In this document: in pieces, positions 1-11,993 of the stretch | Numbering within the stretch: the stretch's first letter is position 1 | Layout of the letters: each line of letters begins with the position of its first letter | Origin: Actinomyces sp. 432 | Lineage (GTDB): Bacteria > Actinomycetota > Actinomycetes > Actinomycetales > Actinomycetaceae | Direction of reading: 5' to 3' | Length of the DNA: 64,000 nt | Assembly: GCF_009930875.1 (NCBI RefSeq) | Contig: NZ_CP025249.1 | Location: forward strand, 1,798,001 to 1,862,000 | Program-made: the position numbers and the translations under genes | Notes under the pieces: generated by a model | The model's database searches: none | What the model was told of the DNA's origin: nothing | The model's input: only the letters and a program-made list of their open reading frames with translations

Positions 1-412
1 TCGAGGTGATCGCGACCTCGAAGCGCACCTGGTCATTGCCCTTGCCGGTGCAGCCGTGGGCAACAGTGCTGGCGCCGAACTCGCGGGCGGCGCGCACCAG
101 GTGCTTGGCGATAACCGGTCGGGATAGGGCCGATACCAGCGGGTACTTGCCCTCGTACAACGCATTGGCCTTCAAGGCGGGCATGCAGTACTCCTCGGCG
201 AACTCATCGCGCGCATCCGCCACGTAGGCCTCCACGGCGCCGCAGTCGAGGGCCCGCTGGCGAATCACCTCCAAGTCCTCCCCGCCCTGACCGACGTCCA
301 CGGCCACGGTGACGACCTCGCGGCCGGTCTGCTCACCGATCCAGCCGATGGCTACGGAGGTGTCCAGGCCCCCGGAGTAGGCGAGGACAACACGGTCCTG
401 GTGCTTGCTCAT
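1..412 (-). CDS. argG: Argininosuccinate synthase, N-terminal part (cut by window edge)
   Basis: Condenses citrulline and aspartate with ATP in arginine synthesis. About 137 residues are visible. The N-terminus reads [19 protein letters not shown], and AYSGGLDTS is the PP-loop ATP-binding motif of ArgG; later segments such as [13 protein letters not shown] also fit the family. The ATG lies 84 bp downstream of the argR stop, on the same strand, so it is probably the last visible gene of the arginine operon. The 3' end lies beyond the left edge of the window. No frame break is seen in this part. Confidence 0.95.
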   Translation of the reverse strand, partial: MSKHQDRVVLAYSGGLDTSVAIGWIGEQTGREVVTVAVDVGQGGEDLEVIRQRALDCGAVEAYVADARDEFAEEYCMPALKANALYEGKYPLVSALSRPVIAKHLVRAAREFGASTVAHGCTGKGNDQVRFEVAITS

Positions 413-496
413 ATGCGTTCTGTTTCTTTCTCTTGGGTGTCCAAATCAGACAGCTCTTGGGTGGGTCAATCGGGTGTACGTGTCCGCGGCGTGTTC

Positions 497-1057
497 TCAG
501 CCGTGGGGTCCCGGCCCGGCCAGGGACAGCAGGTGTGCCGCCACATCGGCCGCCACCGCCTCGGAACGGGTGATTACCAGGACCGTGTCGTCTCCAGCTA
601 TGCAGCCGAGCACACCCGGCAGCATCGCGTCGTCGAGGGCGCTGGCCAGCAGTTGGGCCGCCCCCGCCGGGGTGCGCAGGACCAGTTGATTACCGGCCCA
701 CTCGGCCGTGACCACCAGGTCCGCGCACCAACGTGCCAGCCGCGCGGTCGTGTGCTCGGTCAAGGACTCGGCGTTGCCCCCTACGGGAGAGACCTGCCCC
801 GGTGCACCCGCCTCGGGCACGGCATAGACCTGGGTGCCGCCGGCCCCGCGCACTTTAGTGGCGCGCAGCTCGACCAGGTCGCGAGACAGCGTCGCCTGCG
901 TTGTGCTCACCCCGCGGCGGGCCAGCGCCTCGCGCAACTCCGCCTGGGAACGAATGCGCTCATGACTGAGTATCCGGGTGATCAGGGCGTGGCGCGCCGC
1001 CTTGGTGGGAGGCGTGCCTGCGCCCTCGAGCGCGGGCACGCCGGGCACGGTGCTCAT
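497..1057 (-). CDS. argR: Arginine repressor ArgR
   Basis: Hexameric arginine-sensing repressor of arginine biosynthesis. The 186-residue product has an N-terminal winged helix (RSQAELREALARRG, then the recognition segment TQATLSRDL). The C-terminal arginine-binding and oligomerisation domain contains GDDTVLVITRS, whose Asp pair contacts arginine in the family. The ATG overlaps the argD stop by 4 bp (ATGA), so it is translationally coupled to the genes it should control. Its likely target is the ARG-box-like site before argC (5526-5539). Length is slightly above the usual 150-170 residues because of the N-terminus and a small loop. Confidence 0.95.
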   Translation of the reverse strand: MSTVPGVPALEGAGTPPTKAARHALITRILSHERIRSQAELREALARRGVSTTQATLSRDLVELRATKVRGAGGTQVYAVPEAGAPGQVSPVGGNAESLTEHTTARLARWCADLVVTAEWAGNQLVLRTPAGAAQLLASALDDAMLPGVLGCIAGDDTVLVITRSEAVAADVAAHLLSLAGPGPHG

Positions 1058-2284
1058 GCCGCGGACCGCCGGGCCAGGACGTCGGCCAGCGTCGTCGTGA
1101 AGGCGTCTGCATCGGCATCGGACAGGATGAATGGGGGCGCCAGCCGGAGCGTGTCCGGGCGGGGCGGGTTGACGATGAAGCCGCGCCGCTCCAGTTCGGC
1201 AGCGACCTCGGCGGCCGGTCCGACCGCGTCGTTCAGGCCCACGCCGCGCAGCAGCCCGGCTCCGCGCACCTCGGTTACTCCGGGTACGGACGCCAGCCGC
1301 GCCGCCCACCGGTCGCCGAGTTCGGTGACCCGCTTGAGCAGTCCCTCCTTGTTGACCGTGTCGATCACGGCCAGTGCGGCGGCCGCCGCGACGGGGTTCC
1401 CGCCGAAGGTGGTGCCGTGCTGCCCCGGGCCGAGCAGCTGCGCGGCCTCGCCGGTGGCGACGGTGGCCCCGATCGGCATGCCCCGCCCAGTCCCTTGGCG
1501 AGGGTGACCACATCCGGGACGACGCCGGGGGCGAGCAGGTGGTGGGCCATCCACGCGCCTGTGCGGCCCATACCGGTCTGCACCTCATCAATGATGAGCA
1601 GTGCCCCCGCGGCGGTGGTGAGCTCGCGTGCCTTCTCCAGGTAGCCGGCTGGCATTGGCCGCACCCCGGCCTCCCCCTGGATGGGCTCGACGAATAGGGC
1701 TGCCACGTCCGGCCCCAGCGCGCGGCGCAGGGCATCGACGTCTCCGGCGGGCAGGAACTCCACTCCGCCGGGCAGCGGCTCGAAGGGCTCCCGGTAGGCG
1801 GCCTTGTGGGTCAGCGCCAGTGCTCCCATGGTGCGACCGTGGAATGCGTCCTCCAGGGCGAGTATGCGCGGGCGGGCGGAGCCGCCATGGCGGCGGGCGA
1901 TCTTGAAGGCGGCCTCGTTGGCCTCCGCGCCGGAGTTGGCCAAAAAGACTCGTGCGAACTGCGGGGCCTCCGGGAACACCAGATCGGCCAGGGCCTCGGC
2001 CAGGCTGACCTGAGCCGGGGAGGTGAACAGGTTGGAGACGTGCCCCAGGGTGCGCAGCTGTTCGGTAACCGCGGCGACCAGGGCCGGATGGGCATGCCCC
2101 AGGCAGTTGACGGCGATGCCGGCCAGCAGGTCGACGTACTCGTTGCCGTTCGCGTCCCATACGTGGGCGCCCGCCCGCGGACGAGCACACGGGCAGGAGT
2201 TCCGAAGGTGTTCATGACGGCGGCCGCGTAGCGAGTCCGCCAGGTCTCGTTGGGCTCGGCCGCGGCGGTGGTCGGGGTGCTCAC
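1054..2284 (-). CDS. argD: Acetylornithine aminotransferase (frame broken twice)
   Basis: PLP-dependent transaminase that makes N-acetylornithine. Family motifs are present but spread over three frames: N-terminus from a GTG at 2284 ([20 protein letters not shown]), then [18 protein letters not shown] through [13 protein letters not shown] and the PLP lysine in TLAKGLGG, then [14 protein letters not shown] to the C-terminus. The breaks fall at about 2170-2176 and 1481-1488. Both are repaired by adding one G/C to short runs. Start and stop each overlap their neighbours (argB and argR) by 4 bp, so the operon architecture is intact. I favour sequencing error over pseudogenisation because the coding texture is perfect on both sides of each break. 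Confidence 0.9.
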
Positions 2285-3216
2285 AGCGTGGCACCTCCTT
2301 TCGTGCGGGACTGCGGAATGACGTCGGGGTGGACCACGGTGCCGACGCCGTCGTCGGTAACGATCTCCAGCAGCATGGAGTGGGGCTGGCGTCCGTCAAC
2401 CACGTGGGCCTGGCCGACGCCGCCGCGCACGGCCCGCAGGCAGGCCTCCATCTTGGGCACCATCCCACTGGACAGTTCCGGCAGGAGGGCCTCCAGGGCA
2501 TCGGCGCCGATGCGGGAGACCAGCGAGTCCTTCTCCGGCCAGTTGGAGTACAGGCCCTCCACGTCGGTGAGCACGATGAGCTTCTGCGCCTTCAGCGCGA
2601 CTGCCAGGGCGGCCGCGGCGGTGTCGGCATTGACGTTCAGCACGGTGGTGGCGTCGGCGACCAGCGGGGCGACCGAGGACACCACCGGGATACGTCCCTG
2701 GTCGAGCAACTCGATCACCGAGCGCGGATCCACCTCGACCACGTCGCCCACAAGGCCCACATCGACGCTCTCACCGTCCACTGTGGCCAGGCGCTGGCGC
2801 GCCCGCAGCAGGCCGCCGTCCTCGCCGGAGATGCCGACGGCGGCGGACCCGGCCTCGTTGAGCAGGCTCACCAGCTCCCGTTGCACTCCCCCGGTGAGCA
2901 CCATGCGCACCACGTCCATGACCTCCGGGGTGGTCACGCGCAGGCCGCCCCTGAACTCGGACTCGATGCCTAGGCGGGCCAGCATGGCGCTGATCTGGGG
3001 GCCGCCTCCGTGGACCACGACGGGGCGCAGGCCCACCTGGTGCAGGAAGAGCACGTCCTGGGCGAAGGCCCGCTTGAGGGTGTCATCGACCATGGCGTTG
3101 CCGCCGTACTTGATGACGATGGTGGCGCCCTTGTAGGCACGCAGCCAGGGCATGGCCTCCAGCAGTACGGAGGCCTTCTGGGTGGGCGTCAGCGAAGCGG
3201 GGAGCGTAGTGGTCAT
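2281..3216 (-). CDS. argB: Acetylglutamate kinase
   Basis: Phosphorylates N-acetylglutamate, the second step of the acetylated ornithine pathway. The intact 311-residue product carries the amino-acid-kinase fold signatures [11 protein letters not shown] near residue 34, [10 protein letters not shown] near 68, [14 protein letters not shown] in the C-terminal half and [11 protein letters not shown] near the end. Its ATG overlaps the argJ stop (ATGA) and its TGA overlaps the argD GTG. Confidence 0.97.
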   Translation of the reverse strand: MTTTLPASLTPTQKASVLLEAMPWLRAYKGATIVIKYGGNAMVDDTLKRAFAQDVLFLHQVGLRPVVVHGGGPQISAMLARLGIESEFRGGLRVTTPEVMDVVRMVLTGGVQRELVSLLNEAGSAAVGISGEDGGLLRARQRLATVDGESVDVGLVGDVVEVDPRSVIELLDQGRIPVVSSVAPLVADATTVLNVNADTAAAALAVALKAQKLIVLTDVEGLYSNWPEKDSLVSRIGADALEALLPELSSGMVPKMEACLRAVRGGVGQAHVVDGRQPHSMLLEIVTDDGVGTVVHPDVIPQSRTKGGATL

Positions 3217-4408
3217 GTCGTGTAGTCCGCGTTGATGGTTACGTATCCGTGGGTGAGGTCGTTGGTCCAGACTGTCGCGGCGGCGTCACCAGCGCTCAGG
3301 GCGATGTCGATGCGCGTCTCACGCGGGGTCATGTCCACCGTGTCCCGGTCCTCCCCGAGGGCGCCGTGGCGGAAGACCGTCACCCCGTTGATGGTGACGT
3401 CGACCGCCTCGGGGTCAAAGGGGCAGACCGGCTCGGGAACGGTACCGAGCTGGGAGATGACGCGGCCCCAGTTGGGGTCCTCGCCGGCGATGGCGCATTT
3501 GAGCAGGTTGGAGGCCGAGACGGTGCGGGCCGCGGCCTCCGCGGCGGCCTCGGTGACCGCGCCGGTGACGGTGATGGCTATGTCATGAGTGGCGCCCTCG
3601 GCGTCTGCCACGAGCCGGCGTCCGAGGCGGCCGAGCAGCTCCTGGACGGCCGCACCGAAGTCCTCCGTCGTCGGGGTCGTCCCGGAGGCGCCTGAGGCAA
3701 GCAGCAGCACGGTGTCGTTGGTGGACATGCAGCCGTCGGAGTTGATGCGGTTCACGGTGCGGGCGGCGGCCCGGGACAGGGCGGACTGGGCGGCGTCGGC
3801 GTCGATCACGGCATCGGTGGTGATTACGCACAGCATGGTGGCCAGGCCCGGTGCGAGCATGCCGACGCCCTTGATCATGCCGCCGATGCTCCAGCCGTCA
3901 AGCCGGAGGGTGTCCTCCTTGGGGACGGTGTCGGTGGTCATGATCGCGGTGGCTGCGGCGTGGCCGGCCTCCGCACTGTCCTGCAGGGACGCGACGGCGG
4001 TGGCGGCGCCGTCCAGCAGGGTGGGCATGTCCAGGGGAACGCCGATCACGCCGGTGGAGCACACCAGTACCGAGCCTGCCTGCAGGCCCGGGTGCGCGTC
4101 ACCAAGCAGCTCGGCGACGCGGGCGGCGGCGGCCGCGGTGTCGGCCTCGCCACCCGGACCGGTGCAGGCGTTGGCCGAGCCGGAGTTGAGGATGACGGCG
4201 CGGGCGCGGTTGGCGTCGCCGCGGCGGCCGGAGAGCACTTCGCGGCACCAGCGCACGGGGGCGGCAACCACACGGTTGGAGGTGAACACGCCGACGGCGA
4301 CGTCCAGGGGCCGTCGTTGACGACCAGGGCGAGGTCGCGACTGCCGGACTCCTTAAGCCCGGCGCTGATGCCGGCGGCGCGGAAGCCGGCGGCGGCGGTG
4401 ACGCTCAC
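3213..4408 (-). CDS. argJ: Bifunctional ornithine acetyltransferase / N-acetylglutamate synthase (frame broken once)
   Basis: Recycles the acetyl group from acetylornithine to glutamate. It starts at GTG 4408 ([19 protein letters not shown]), overlapping the argC stop by 4 bp. The frame breaks at a GGGG run (4307-4310 on the plus strand). Adding one base joins VVNDGP to [11 protein letters not shown] and the rest. The self-cleavage site is present as [12 protein letters not shown], with cleavage expected before the Thr. [14 protein letters not shown] near the C-terminus is also diagnostic. The break is upstream of all catalytic residues and looks like a lost C in the coding strand. Confidence 0.93.
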
Positions 4409-5520
4409 GGGGCGACTCCTTCGGTGACGACACCCGTGACCTCAGGCAGGCCGAGGGCGAGGTTGAGGGACTGTACAGCTGCCGAGGCGGTGCCCTTGCC
4501 GAGGTTGTCGATGGCGCAGATGATCACGGCCACGCCGGCGGCGGCGTCGTAACCGACCTGCACGGTGGCCAGGCCGGAGCCGGCCACGGCGCCGGTGACC
4601 GGCCAGACGCCCTCGGGCAGCAGGTGGATGAGCCTCTCGCCCCGACCGGTAGGGCCGTAGGCTCGCTCCCAGGCCTCGCGCAGCACGGCGTCGGGACGGT
4701 CGCTGCGCGTCACGGCCGCGGTGACCGGCGCGGTGACGGTGGCTAGAATGCCGCGGCTCATGGGCACCAGCACGGGGGTGAAGGACAGGCGCACGGAGCC
4801 CGGGGCGGCGCCGGCGACCTGGAGGTTCTGGATGATCTCGGGGATGTGCCGGTGGGTGCCACCCACCGCGTAGGGCTGGGCTGAGCCGAGGGCCTCGGAG
4901 GCGGTCAGGTGGGGCTTGAGCGCCTTTCCGGCACCGGAGTAACCCACCGCCAGCACGGCGTTCAGCCGGCCCGGGTCAATGAGTCCGGCGGCGATGCCGG
5001 GTTGTGCGGCCAGGGTCACGGCGGTGACATTGCAGCCGGGCACCGCGATCCGCCGGGTGGCGGCCAGATGCTCGCGCTGAGTGCTGGCCACGGACTCGCC
5101 GGCGTGCAGCAGCTCAGGCATGCCGTAGGTCCAGGCGCCGGCATAGTCGGTTCCGTAGAACCGCTCCCAGGCGGCGGCGTCGGTGAGACGGTGGTCGGCC
5201 CCGCAGTCCACAAGAACCGGTGTGGCGCCCGGAGCCTCCTCCAAGGCCGCAGTAACCGCTCCCGAGACGCCGTGCGGCAGCGCCAGCACGACTACGTCAT
5301 GCCCGGCCAGGTGCGCGGTGTCGGTCGGGGCTACTTCCCTGTCCGCCAGGGTGACCAGGTGGGGGTGGTGCTGCCCCAGGCTTGTGCCGACCGATGAGTT
5401 TGCCGTCACGGCGCCGATCTCGATATCGGGATGTGCGGCGAGGAGGCGCAGCACCTCTCCGCCTGCGTACCCGGTCGCTCCAGCGACCGCTGCTGTCCAT
5501 GTCACGCGGAAACCATACAT
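4405..5520 (-). CDS. argC: N-acetyl-gamma-glutamyl-phosphate reductase
   Basis: NADPH-dependent reductase, first gene of the arginine operon. The ATG at 5520 gives 371 residues. A GTG at 5505 ([18 protein letters not shown]) gives 366 residues and fits family N-termini better; the five extra residues are suspect. Features are the Rossmann motif [15 protein letters not shown], the catalytic cysteine in VPGCNVTA, the segment [10 protein letters not shown] and a conserved HRHIPEI. A palindromic ARG-box-like site lies 6 bp upstream of the ATG, so repression by ArgR is likely. Neither start has a strong Shine-Dalgarno. Confidence 0.94.
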   Translation of the reverse strand: MYGFRVTWTAAVAGATGYAGGEVLRLLAAHPDIEIGAVTANSSVGTSLGQHHPHLVTLADREVAPTDTAHLAGHDVVVLALPHGVSGAVTAALEEAPGATPVLVDCGADHRLTDAAAWERFYGTDYAGAWTYGMPELLHAGESVASTQREHLAATRRIAVPGCNVTAVTLAAQPGIAAGLIDPGRLNAVLAVGYSGAGKALKPHLTASEALGSAQPYAVGGTHRHIPEIIQNLQVAGAAPGSVRLSFTPVLVPMSRGILATVTAPVTAAVTRSDRPDAVLREAWERAYGPTGRGERLIHLLPEGVWPVTGAVAGSGLATVQVGYDAAAGVAVIICAIDNLGKGTASAAVQSLNLALGLPEVTGVVTEGVAP

Positions 5521-5525
5521 CCGAG

Positions 5526-5539
5526 TGGATACATATGCA
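5526..5539 (-). promoter_or_regulatory. Candidate ARG box upstream of argC
   Basis: On the minus strand the site reads TGCATATGTATCCA. It differs at two positions from the symmetrical ARG half-site arrangement TGAAT-WWWW-ATTCA known for ArgR. It is AT-rich in a very GC-rich setting, sits directly before the first gene of the operon, and the operon encodes ArgR. Site placement next to the start codon would let ArgR block initiation. The match is by eye, not by a scored matrix. Confidence 0.65.
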
Positions 5540-5608
5540 CAACTGGATGGCGGCGACGCGTAGTCGGCTTACTCACAGCGGCTGCGGCCCCCGGGAAGCC
5601 GGCTGCAC

Positions 5609-6100
5609 TCAGCGCGTGGCCAGAGCCTCAATGATCGACTTGGACCAGGCGCGCACCGTGTCAAGGTTGCGGAAGTCCCCCTCGGAGGCGCCGCCCATGC
5701 GTGCGATCGAGCGCTCCCTCAGGGTCAGTGCCGAGGGGTCGAAGCGCCCCGCGAAGGTGACGTGGTCCTCCGGGTCGATGGACAGCAGTACGGGGCCGAT
5801 GCGGTGCGGGTCGGACACCTTGCCCTTGGGCAGGCCGGATAAGCCCACCGAGAATGCCCACACGGGATGGGACTTGAGCTCCTCGCGGAAGCGCTCGGTG
5901 AAGTCGATGGCCTGCGGTGTCCAGCGCGTCATGTAAACGGCGCTTCCCAGCACGAAGGCGTCGTATCCGGAGACATCGGTAATGTCCTCAGGGTGGGCCT
6001 GATCCACGTCGTGGCCGGCGGCGCGCAGCTCCTGCGCGATCACCGCGCCGACCTCGTCGGTAGAGCCATGCCGGGATGAGGAGGTGAGCAGGATCTTCAT
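5609..6100 (-). CDS. Flavodoxin-domain protein
   Basis: A 163-residue protein with a flavodoxin-like N-terminus: MKILLTSSSRHGSTDEVG (phosphate-binding loop for FMN), then YDAFVLGSAVYMTRW. This arrangement resembles the HemG/flavodoxin-domain oxidoreductases of actinobacteria, but no substrate can be named. The ATG at 6100 was chosen because the family motif starts immediately there. It ends 88 bp before argC on the same strand and starts 78 bp after pheT, so it may be a single-gene unit. Confidence 0.8.
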   Translation of the reverse strand: MKILLTSSSRHGSTDEVGAVIAQELRAAGHDVDQAHPEDITDVSGYDAFVLGSAVYMTRWTPQAIDFTERFREELKSHPVWAFSVGLSGLPKGKVSDPHRIGPVLLSIDPEDHVTFAGRFDPSALTLRERSIARMGGASEGDFRNLDTVRAWSKSIIEALATR

Positions 6101-6178
6101 GCCGCCAGTATCACCGCCTGGATTCGCTTTCCGCAGCGCGTCGCGCGCAGTACCTACCAACCGTGACCACCTCCACAC

Positions 6179-8835
6179 TCAGGCGCGCAACTCGGCGCCC
6201 AGCCGCTTGGCAGCACGCTTTACCACGCGCTTGCGCACCGCTGCGGTCTCCTCGGCAGTAAGGGTACGGTCGGCGGCACGCAGGCGCAGGGAGAAGGCCA
6301 GCGACTTGCGTCCCTCCCCGAGCTGCGGGCCGCGGAAGACGTCGAATAGCCGTACCTCCTCGGCCAGGTCCCCGGCTGCCTCACGCACCACCTGCTCGAC
6401 CGCGGCCGCGGTGACGGACTCGTCGACGACGAGGGCGACATCCTCCTTGGCGGCTGGGAAGGTGGACACGGGGCGCACCTGGAGGACGCCGGCGTCGGCG
6501 ACGGCCGCCAGCAGCGGCTCCAGGTCGAGCTCGACGGCGCAGGCGCGCGGCGGCAGCCCAAAGCTGCGGGCCACGCGCGGGTGCAGCTCACCGGCGTGGG
6601 CGATCAGGACTCCGGGCACCAGCTCACGACCCTTCCGGGTAGCGGGCAGGCGTACCTCGGCGGTGCGGCCGGGGTGCCAGGGGGCATAGGGGCCGCCCTG
6701 CGGGGCACTGACCTCGACGTCCACACCGAGTGCTGCCGCCACGGTGCGCACCAGCTGGATGGCGTCGGCCCAGTCCCAGGGACGGCCGGTGCCGAGCACC
6801 CCGGCGCGCTCCCGGTCTCCGGCCAGGACGATGCCCACATGCGTGGGCTGGTCCGGGATGCCGGCGTTCAGCGCCGCGATCTCAGCGTCGGAGGGCCGTC
6901 GGTCCACCCCGGGGATGGGGGCCGGCACTGTGCCTGCGGGGTGAGTCACGCTGCCAAGCTCAAACACGGCCACGTCCTCCAGTCCCCGTGAGGCATTGCG
7001 GCGGGCGGCCTCCAGCAGGGAGTCCAGCACACTGGTGCGCAGCAGCGGGGCGTCGTCTGCCAGCGGGTTGGCCAGGCGCACCGCGGCTCGGCGCGGATCG
7101 TCGGCGGGCAGCTCGAGGCGGTCGTGCACATCACCGATGAACGGGTAGGACAGCACCTGGGCGAGCCCGGCGTCGGCCAGGGCACGCACGACGTCGCGCC
7201 GGGCGCGCTGTCGGGCACTCAGGCCCGTTCCCGCTGGGGCCACGGGCACAATGGAGGCGATGTTGTCGTATCCGTCCAGCCGGGCGATCTCCTCGGCGAA
7301 GTGGGCGGCGCCCACCAGGTCCGGCCGCCAGGTCGGCGGGGTGACGGCGAGGAGCTCCTCGCCGTCAGCGTCCCCTCCGGCGGCCTCAACTGTGCAGCCG
7401 ATGGTCCGCAGCAGCTCGGTGACCCGGGCGGTGCCGTAGGCGACACCGGTCAGGCGCTGCGCGGCGTCGGCGCGAATGATGATCGGCTCCGGCGCGATGG
7501 TGCGGTTGACGTCGGTGGCTACGGCGTCCGCGGTGCCGCCGCCGTAACGGACCAACAGGTCGACGGCGCGCTGCGCGGCCACCGGAGCCAGCTCGGTGTC
7601 CACGCCGCGCTCGTTGCGCTTGGAGGACTCAGTGGGCAGCCTGTGGCGGCGGGCAGAGCGGGCGATCGACACCGCGTCAAAGTGGGCGGCCTCAATGAGC
7701 ACGTCGGTGGTTTCGGCGTCGATCTCCGTCTCCGCGCCACCGAACACACCCGCCAGCACCAGGGGCCTGGAGCCCTCCCCGGCCGGGGAGTCGCAGATCA
7801 GCAGGTCCTCGCCGTCCAGGGTGCGGGTGACCTCGTCGAGGAAGGTGAGGGTCTCCCCCGCCCGGGCGCGGCGCACCACTATCGGAGCGGCCAGCTTGTT
7901 CAGGTCGAAGGCGTGCAGCGGCTGGCCCAGGTCCAGCATCACGTAGTTGGTGACGTCCACAGCCAGGCTGATCGGACGCATACCGGCTGCGATCAGGCGG
8001 TCCTGCATCCACTTAGGAGAGGCGGCGGAGGGGTCGATGCCGCGCACCACGCGGGCCACGTAGCGGTCCACGCCGGGGCGGCCGTGAATGGGTGCGGAGT
8101 CCGCGGCGAACCGGACCGGGAAGCCATCCGCCCCAGCCGGGGCGACCCCCTGTGGGAAGCGGTCCGGGTTGGCGGTGTCGGCCGGATCGGTGAAGGCGGC
8201 TCCCGTGGCGTGGGAGTACTCGCGGGCCACTCCGCGCATGGAGAAGCAGTAGCCGCGGTCCGGGGTGATGTTGATCTCCAGGACCTCCTCCCCCAGGCCG
8301 AGCAGGCCGATGGCGTCGGTGCCCGGGGCCGGAATGGCCTCGCCATCCCGGCCGTGCGCCGCGAGCCAACGCTCGAGCACGATGATGCCGGAGTGGTCGT
8401 TGCCAATGCCGAGCTCGCGCTCGGAGCAGATCATGCCGTCGGAGACGTGCCCGTAGGTCTTGCGGGCGGCAATGGCGAAGTCACCGGGCAGGACCGCGCC
8501 GGGCAGGGACACCACCACGTGGTCGCCGACCTCGAAGTTGTGGGCGCCGCACACGATGCCGCGGCTGGGCAGCTCAGAGGGCTCCTTGCCGGTGCCGGGG
8601 GCGTCGTTGTACGAGCCGACGTCTACCCGGCAGTAGTTGATGGTCTTGCCGTTCTTCTGCTCCTTGGCCTCCCGCGTCAGCACGCGGCCGACGACGAGGG
8701 GCCGGTGACGGCGGGAGGAACGATGCGTTCCTCCTCCAGGCCCACCTTGACCAGGTCGGCGGCCAGCTCAGCCGCGCTGGTGCCGACGGGGACGTCTACG
8801 TGCTCACGGAGCCACTCGATCGGGACGTAAGGCAT
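6179..8835 (-). CDS. pheT: Phenylalanyl-tRNA synthetase beta subunit (frame broken once)
   Basis: Editing and tRNA-binding subunit of the PheRS tetramer. The N-terminus is MPYVPIEWLREHVDVP at 8835, one base after the pheS stop. After PPAVTGP the frame shifts at a GGGG run (8698-8701), and the main body starts in the next frame at LVVGRVLTREAKEQ, the EMAP-type tRNA-binding domain. The rest has the B3/B4 editing region (RHRLPTESSKRNERGVD), the B5 domain and a C-terminal ferredoxin-like anticodon-binding domain (FPAAKEDVALVVDE). The gene is essential, so this break is strong evidence for a sequence error (one lost C in the coding strand). The repaired length is about 885 residues. Confidence 0.95.
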
Positions 8836-8836
8836 G

Positions 8837-10102
<1,266 letters not shown>

Positions 10103-10118
10103 CTGTTGGGATGTGTGC

Positions 10119-10967
10119 ATGCGCATCAAGGAGATGGCCGATCTGGCCGGCACCACCCCGCGGGCGGTGCGTCACTATCACCGTCTGGGACTGCTGCCGG
10201 TGCCGCCGACGGTACGCGGACGGCGGGAATACGGCGTGGCGCACCTGGCCCGGCTCATGCGGATCCGCTGGCTCGCGGACGGAGGGCTCTCCCTGGCGCA
10301 GATCGCCGAGGTACTCGCCCAGGATCCCAGTGGCGCCGACCGCGAGTCGGTGCTGCAAAGTCTGCGGGCCACCCGCGGCACGGTTATCGCACGTCGCCGC
10401 GAGCTGCAGGCGCAGGAGGCCCGCATCGACGAGCTGATCGCCCGAGTTGAGGACGGAGAGGGACTCGAGCCCATCCCCCAGCTGCTGGTGCGCTTCTACG
10501 ACGCCGTGCAGGAACGCCTGGAGGAGGAGGGACTCAATGCCCGCGGGCTGCGGGCCGAGCGGCAGGTGGTGACGGCACTGGCCGCCCTGGGAATGGTCCC
10601 CGAGAGCATCGGCACCTTCCTGGCGGAACTGAATGGCACCGAGTGGGAGGCGGGTGTGCGCATCTATGCCGAGATCGCCCGCCTGGAGCGGCTGCATGGG
10701 GACGCCGCCCGGGACGCGGCCATCCACTTGGCTGAGGAGACCTGGGAGTACACCCTCCGGCACCGCCGTACGGCGCTGGCCGCATTCGCCGACTTTCCGA
10801 CCGGGTCGCCGGGGCGCACCACCTGGCGACTGACCCAGATGATCACCAACGCCTACACCGGACCGGCACAGCACCTGTACCTCGATCGCTTCCTGGAACT
10901 GCTCATGGCGGACCCGGAGTTCGCCGTCGTCATTCGGCGTCTGGCCGGTGACGAGCCCGCGTTGTAA
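10119..10967 (+). CDS. MerR-family transcriptional regulator
   Basis: A 282-residue regulator from the ATG at 10119 (MRIKEMADLAG); a GTG two codons upstream is less likely. The N-terminal helix-turn-helix, TTPRAVRHYHRLGLLPVP, is a classic MerR fold, followed by the wing and a coiled-coil linker. The long C-terminal half (about 160 residues) is helical with no metal-binding cysteine cluster, so it probably senses an organic ligand, as in drug-responsive members. It stands directly ahead of an ABC exporter pair on the same strand (69-bp gap), which is its likely target, and it has a dyad operator before it. Confidence 0.88.
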   Translation: MRIKEMADLAGTTPRAVRHYHRLGLLPVPPTVRGRREYGVAHLARLMRIRWLADGGLSLAQIAEVLAQDPSGADRESVLQSLRATRGTVIARRRELQAQEARIDELIARVEDGEGLEPIPQLLVRFYDAVQERLEEEGLNARGLRAERQVVTALAALGMVPESIGTFLAELNGTEWEAGVRIYAEIARLERLHGDAARDAAIHLAEETWEYTLRHRRTALAAFADFPTGSPGRTTWRLTQMITNAYTGPAQHLYLDRFLELLMADPEFAVVIRRLAGDEPAL

Positions 10968-11036
10968 GCAGCTTCTGCTCCAAACCGTCCCTGATCTCGA
11001 TTCCATTTACCGCACTCCCATGAAAGGACACCACTG

Positions 11037-11993
11037 ATGACAGCACGCAAAGACGGGAGCCGCGCCGCCGTCGGCGCCACGAGTCCATCCGGCACCGACA
11101 CCCCGATCCAGGTGCAGGGCCTGGTTAAGCGCTTCGGGCGCTTCACCGCCCTGGACGGGCTGGACCTGGAGGTCGCCGCCGGTCAGGTGCACGGCTTCCT
11201 CGGCCCGAACGGGGCGGGAAAGTCCACAACCATCCGCACCCTGCTGGGCCTGTACCACCCCGACGGCGGCAGGGTGCGCGTGCTGGGGCGCGACCCGCGG
11301 CGCGAGGCGCCTCGAATCAACCGGGAGGTGTCATACGTGGCCGGGGACGTGGCGCTGTGGCCGAATCTGACCGGCGGACAGGCACTCGACGCCCTGGCGG
11401 GTCTGCGCGGCAGGCGGAATCGTGGCCGGGAGGAGGAGTTGATCGAGCGCTTCGGCCTGGACCCGAGCAAGAAGGTGCGCACCTACTCCAAGGGCAACCG
11501 GCAGAAGGTGGCGCTGGTGGCGGCACTGGCCGCCCCCACCAGCCTGCTGATTCTCGACGAGCCGACCAGTGGCCTGGACCCGCTGATGGAGCAGGTCTTC
11601 ATGGATGAGGTGACCCGGGCCGCGGCCCGGGGGCGCACCGTGCTGTTGTCCAGCCACATCTTCGCCGAGGTGCAGCGCCTGTGCAGCGCCGTGACGATCA
11701 TCAAGGACGGGCGCGTGGTGGAGCAGGGCGACTTGACCCGCCTGCAGCAGCTGGCCCGTACCCAGATCGAGGTCGGCGGCAACGCGGATCTGCTGCGCGG
11801 CATAGCCGCGTCGCTGCCGCAGCTGGAGAACGATCTGTCCGTGGAGGACGGTCGCCTGAGCGTGCAGGTGGGTTCCGCCCGGGTCCCCCAGGTACTGGCG
11901 GCCGTCGCCGCGCAGGGAGCCACCGACGTGATCTGCCGGCCGGCGAGCCTGGAGGACCTGTTCCTGCGTCACTACGAGGAGGTGCGCGGATGA
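11037..11993 (+). CDS. ABC exporter ATP-binding protein
   Basis: A 318-residue ATPase: Walker A GPNGAGKST near residue 63, signature YSKGNRQKVALV, Walker B LLILDEPTSGLDPL, and a switch histidine in LLSSHIFAEV. The C-terminal extension of about 90 residues is typical of drug and antibiotic exporter ATPases. A good Shine-Dalgarno (AAAGGA) precedes the ATG. It overlaps the permease gene by 4 bp. Substrate unknown; the context of MerR regulator plus large permease suggests drug or peptide efflux. Confidence 0.93.
   Translation: MTARKDGSRAAVGATSPSGTDTPIQVQGLVKRFGRFTALDGLDLEVAAGQVHGFLGPNGAGKSTTIRTLLGLYHPDGGRVRVLGRDPRREAPRINREVSYVAGDVALWPNLTGGQALDALAGLRGRRNRGREEELIERFGLDPSKKVRTYSKGNRQKVALVAALAAPTSLLILDEPTSGLDPLMEQVFMDEVTRAAARGRTVLLSSHIFAEVQRLCSAVTIIKDGRVVEQGDLTRLQQLARTQIEVGGNADLLRGIAASLPQLENDLSVEDGRLSVQVGSARVPQVLAAVAAQGATDVICRPASLEDLFLRHYEEVRG

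Noticed and set aside
7124..8830. A 568-residue open frame on the plus strand
   Set aside because: It lies wholly opposite pheT. Its Gly/Val/Gln/Arg-rich composition is what the reverse strand of a GC-rich gene gives. No domain or RBS.
11681..11989. An upstream extension of the ABC permease reading frame
   Set aside because: It overlaps the ATPase gene completely in another frame. The permease sequence proper starts at ATG 11990 with a 4-bp overlap.
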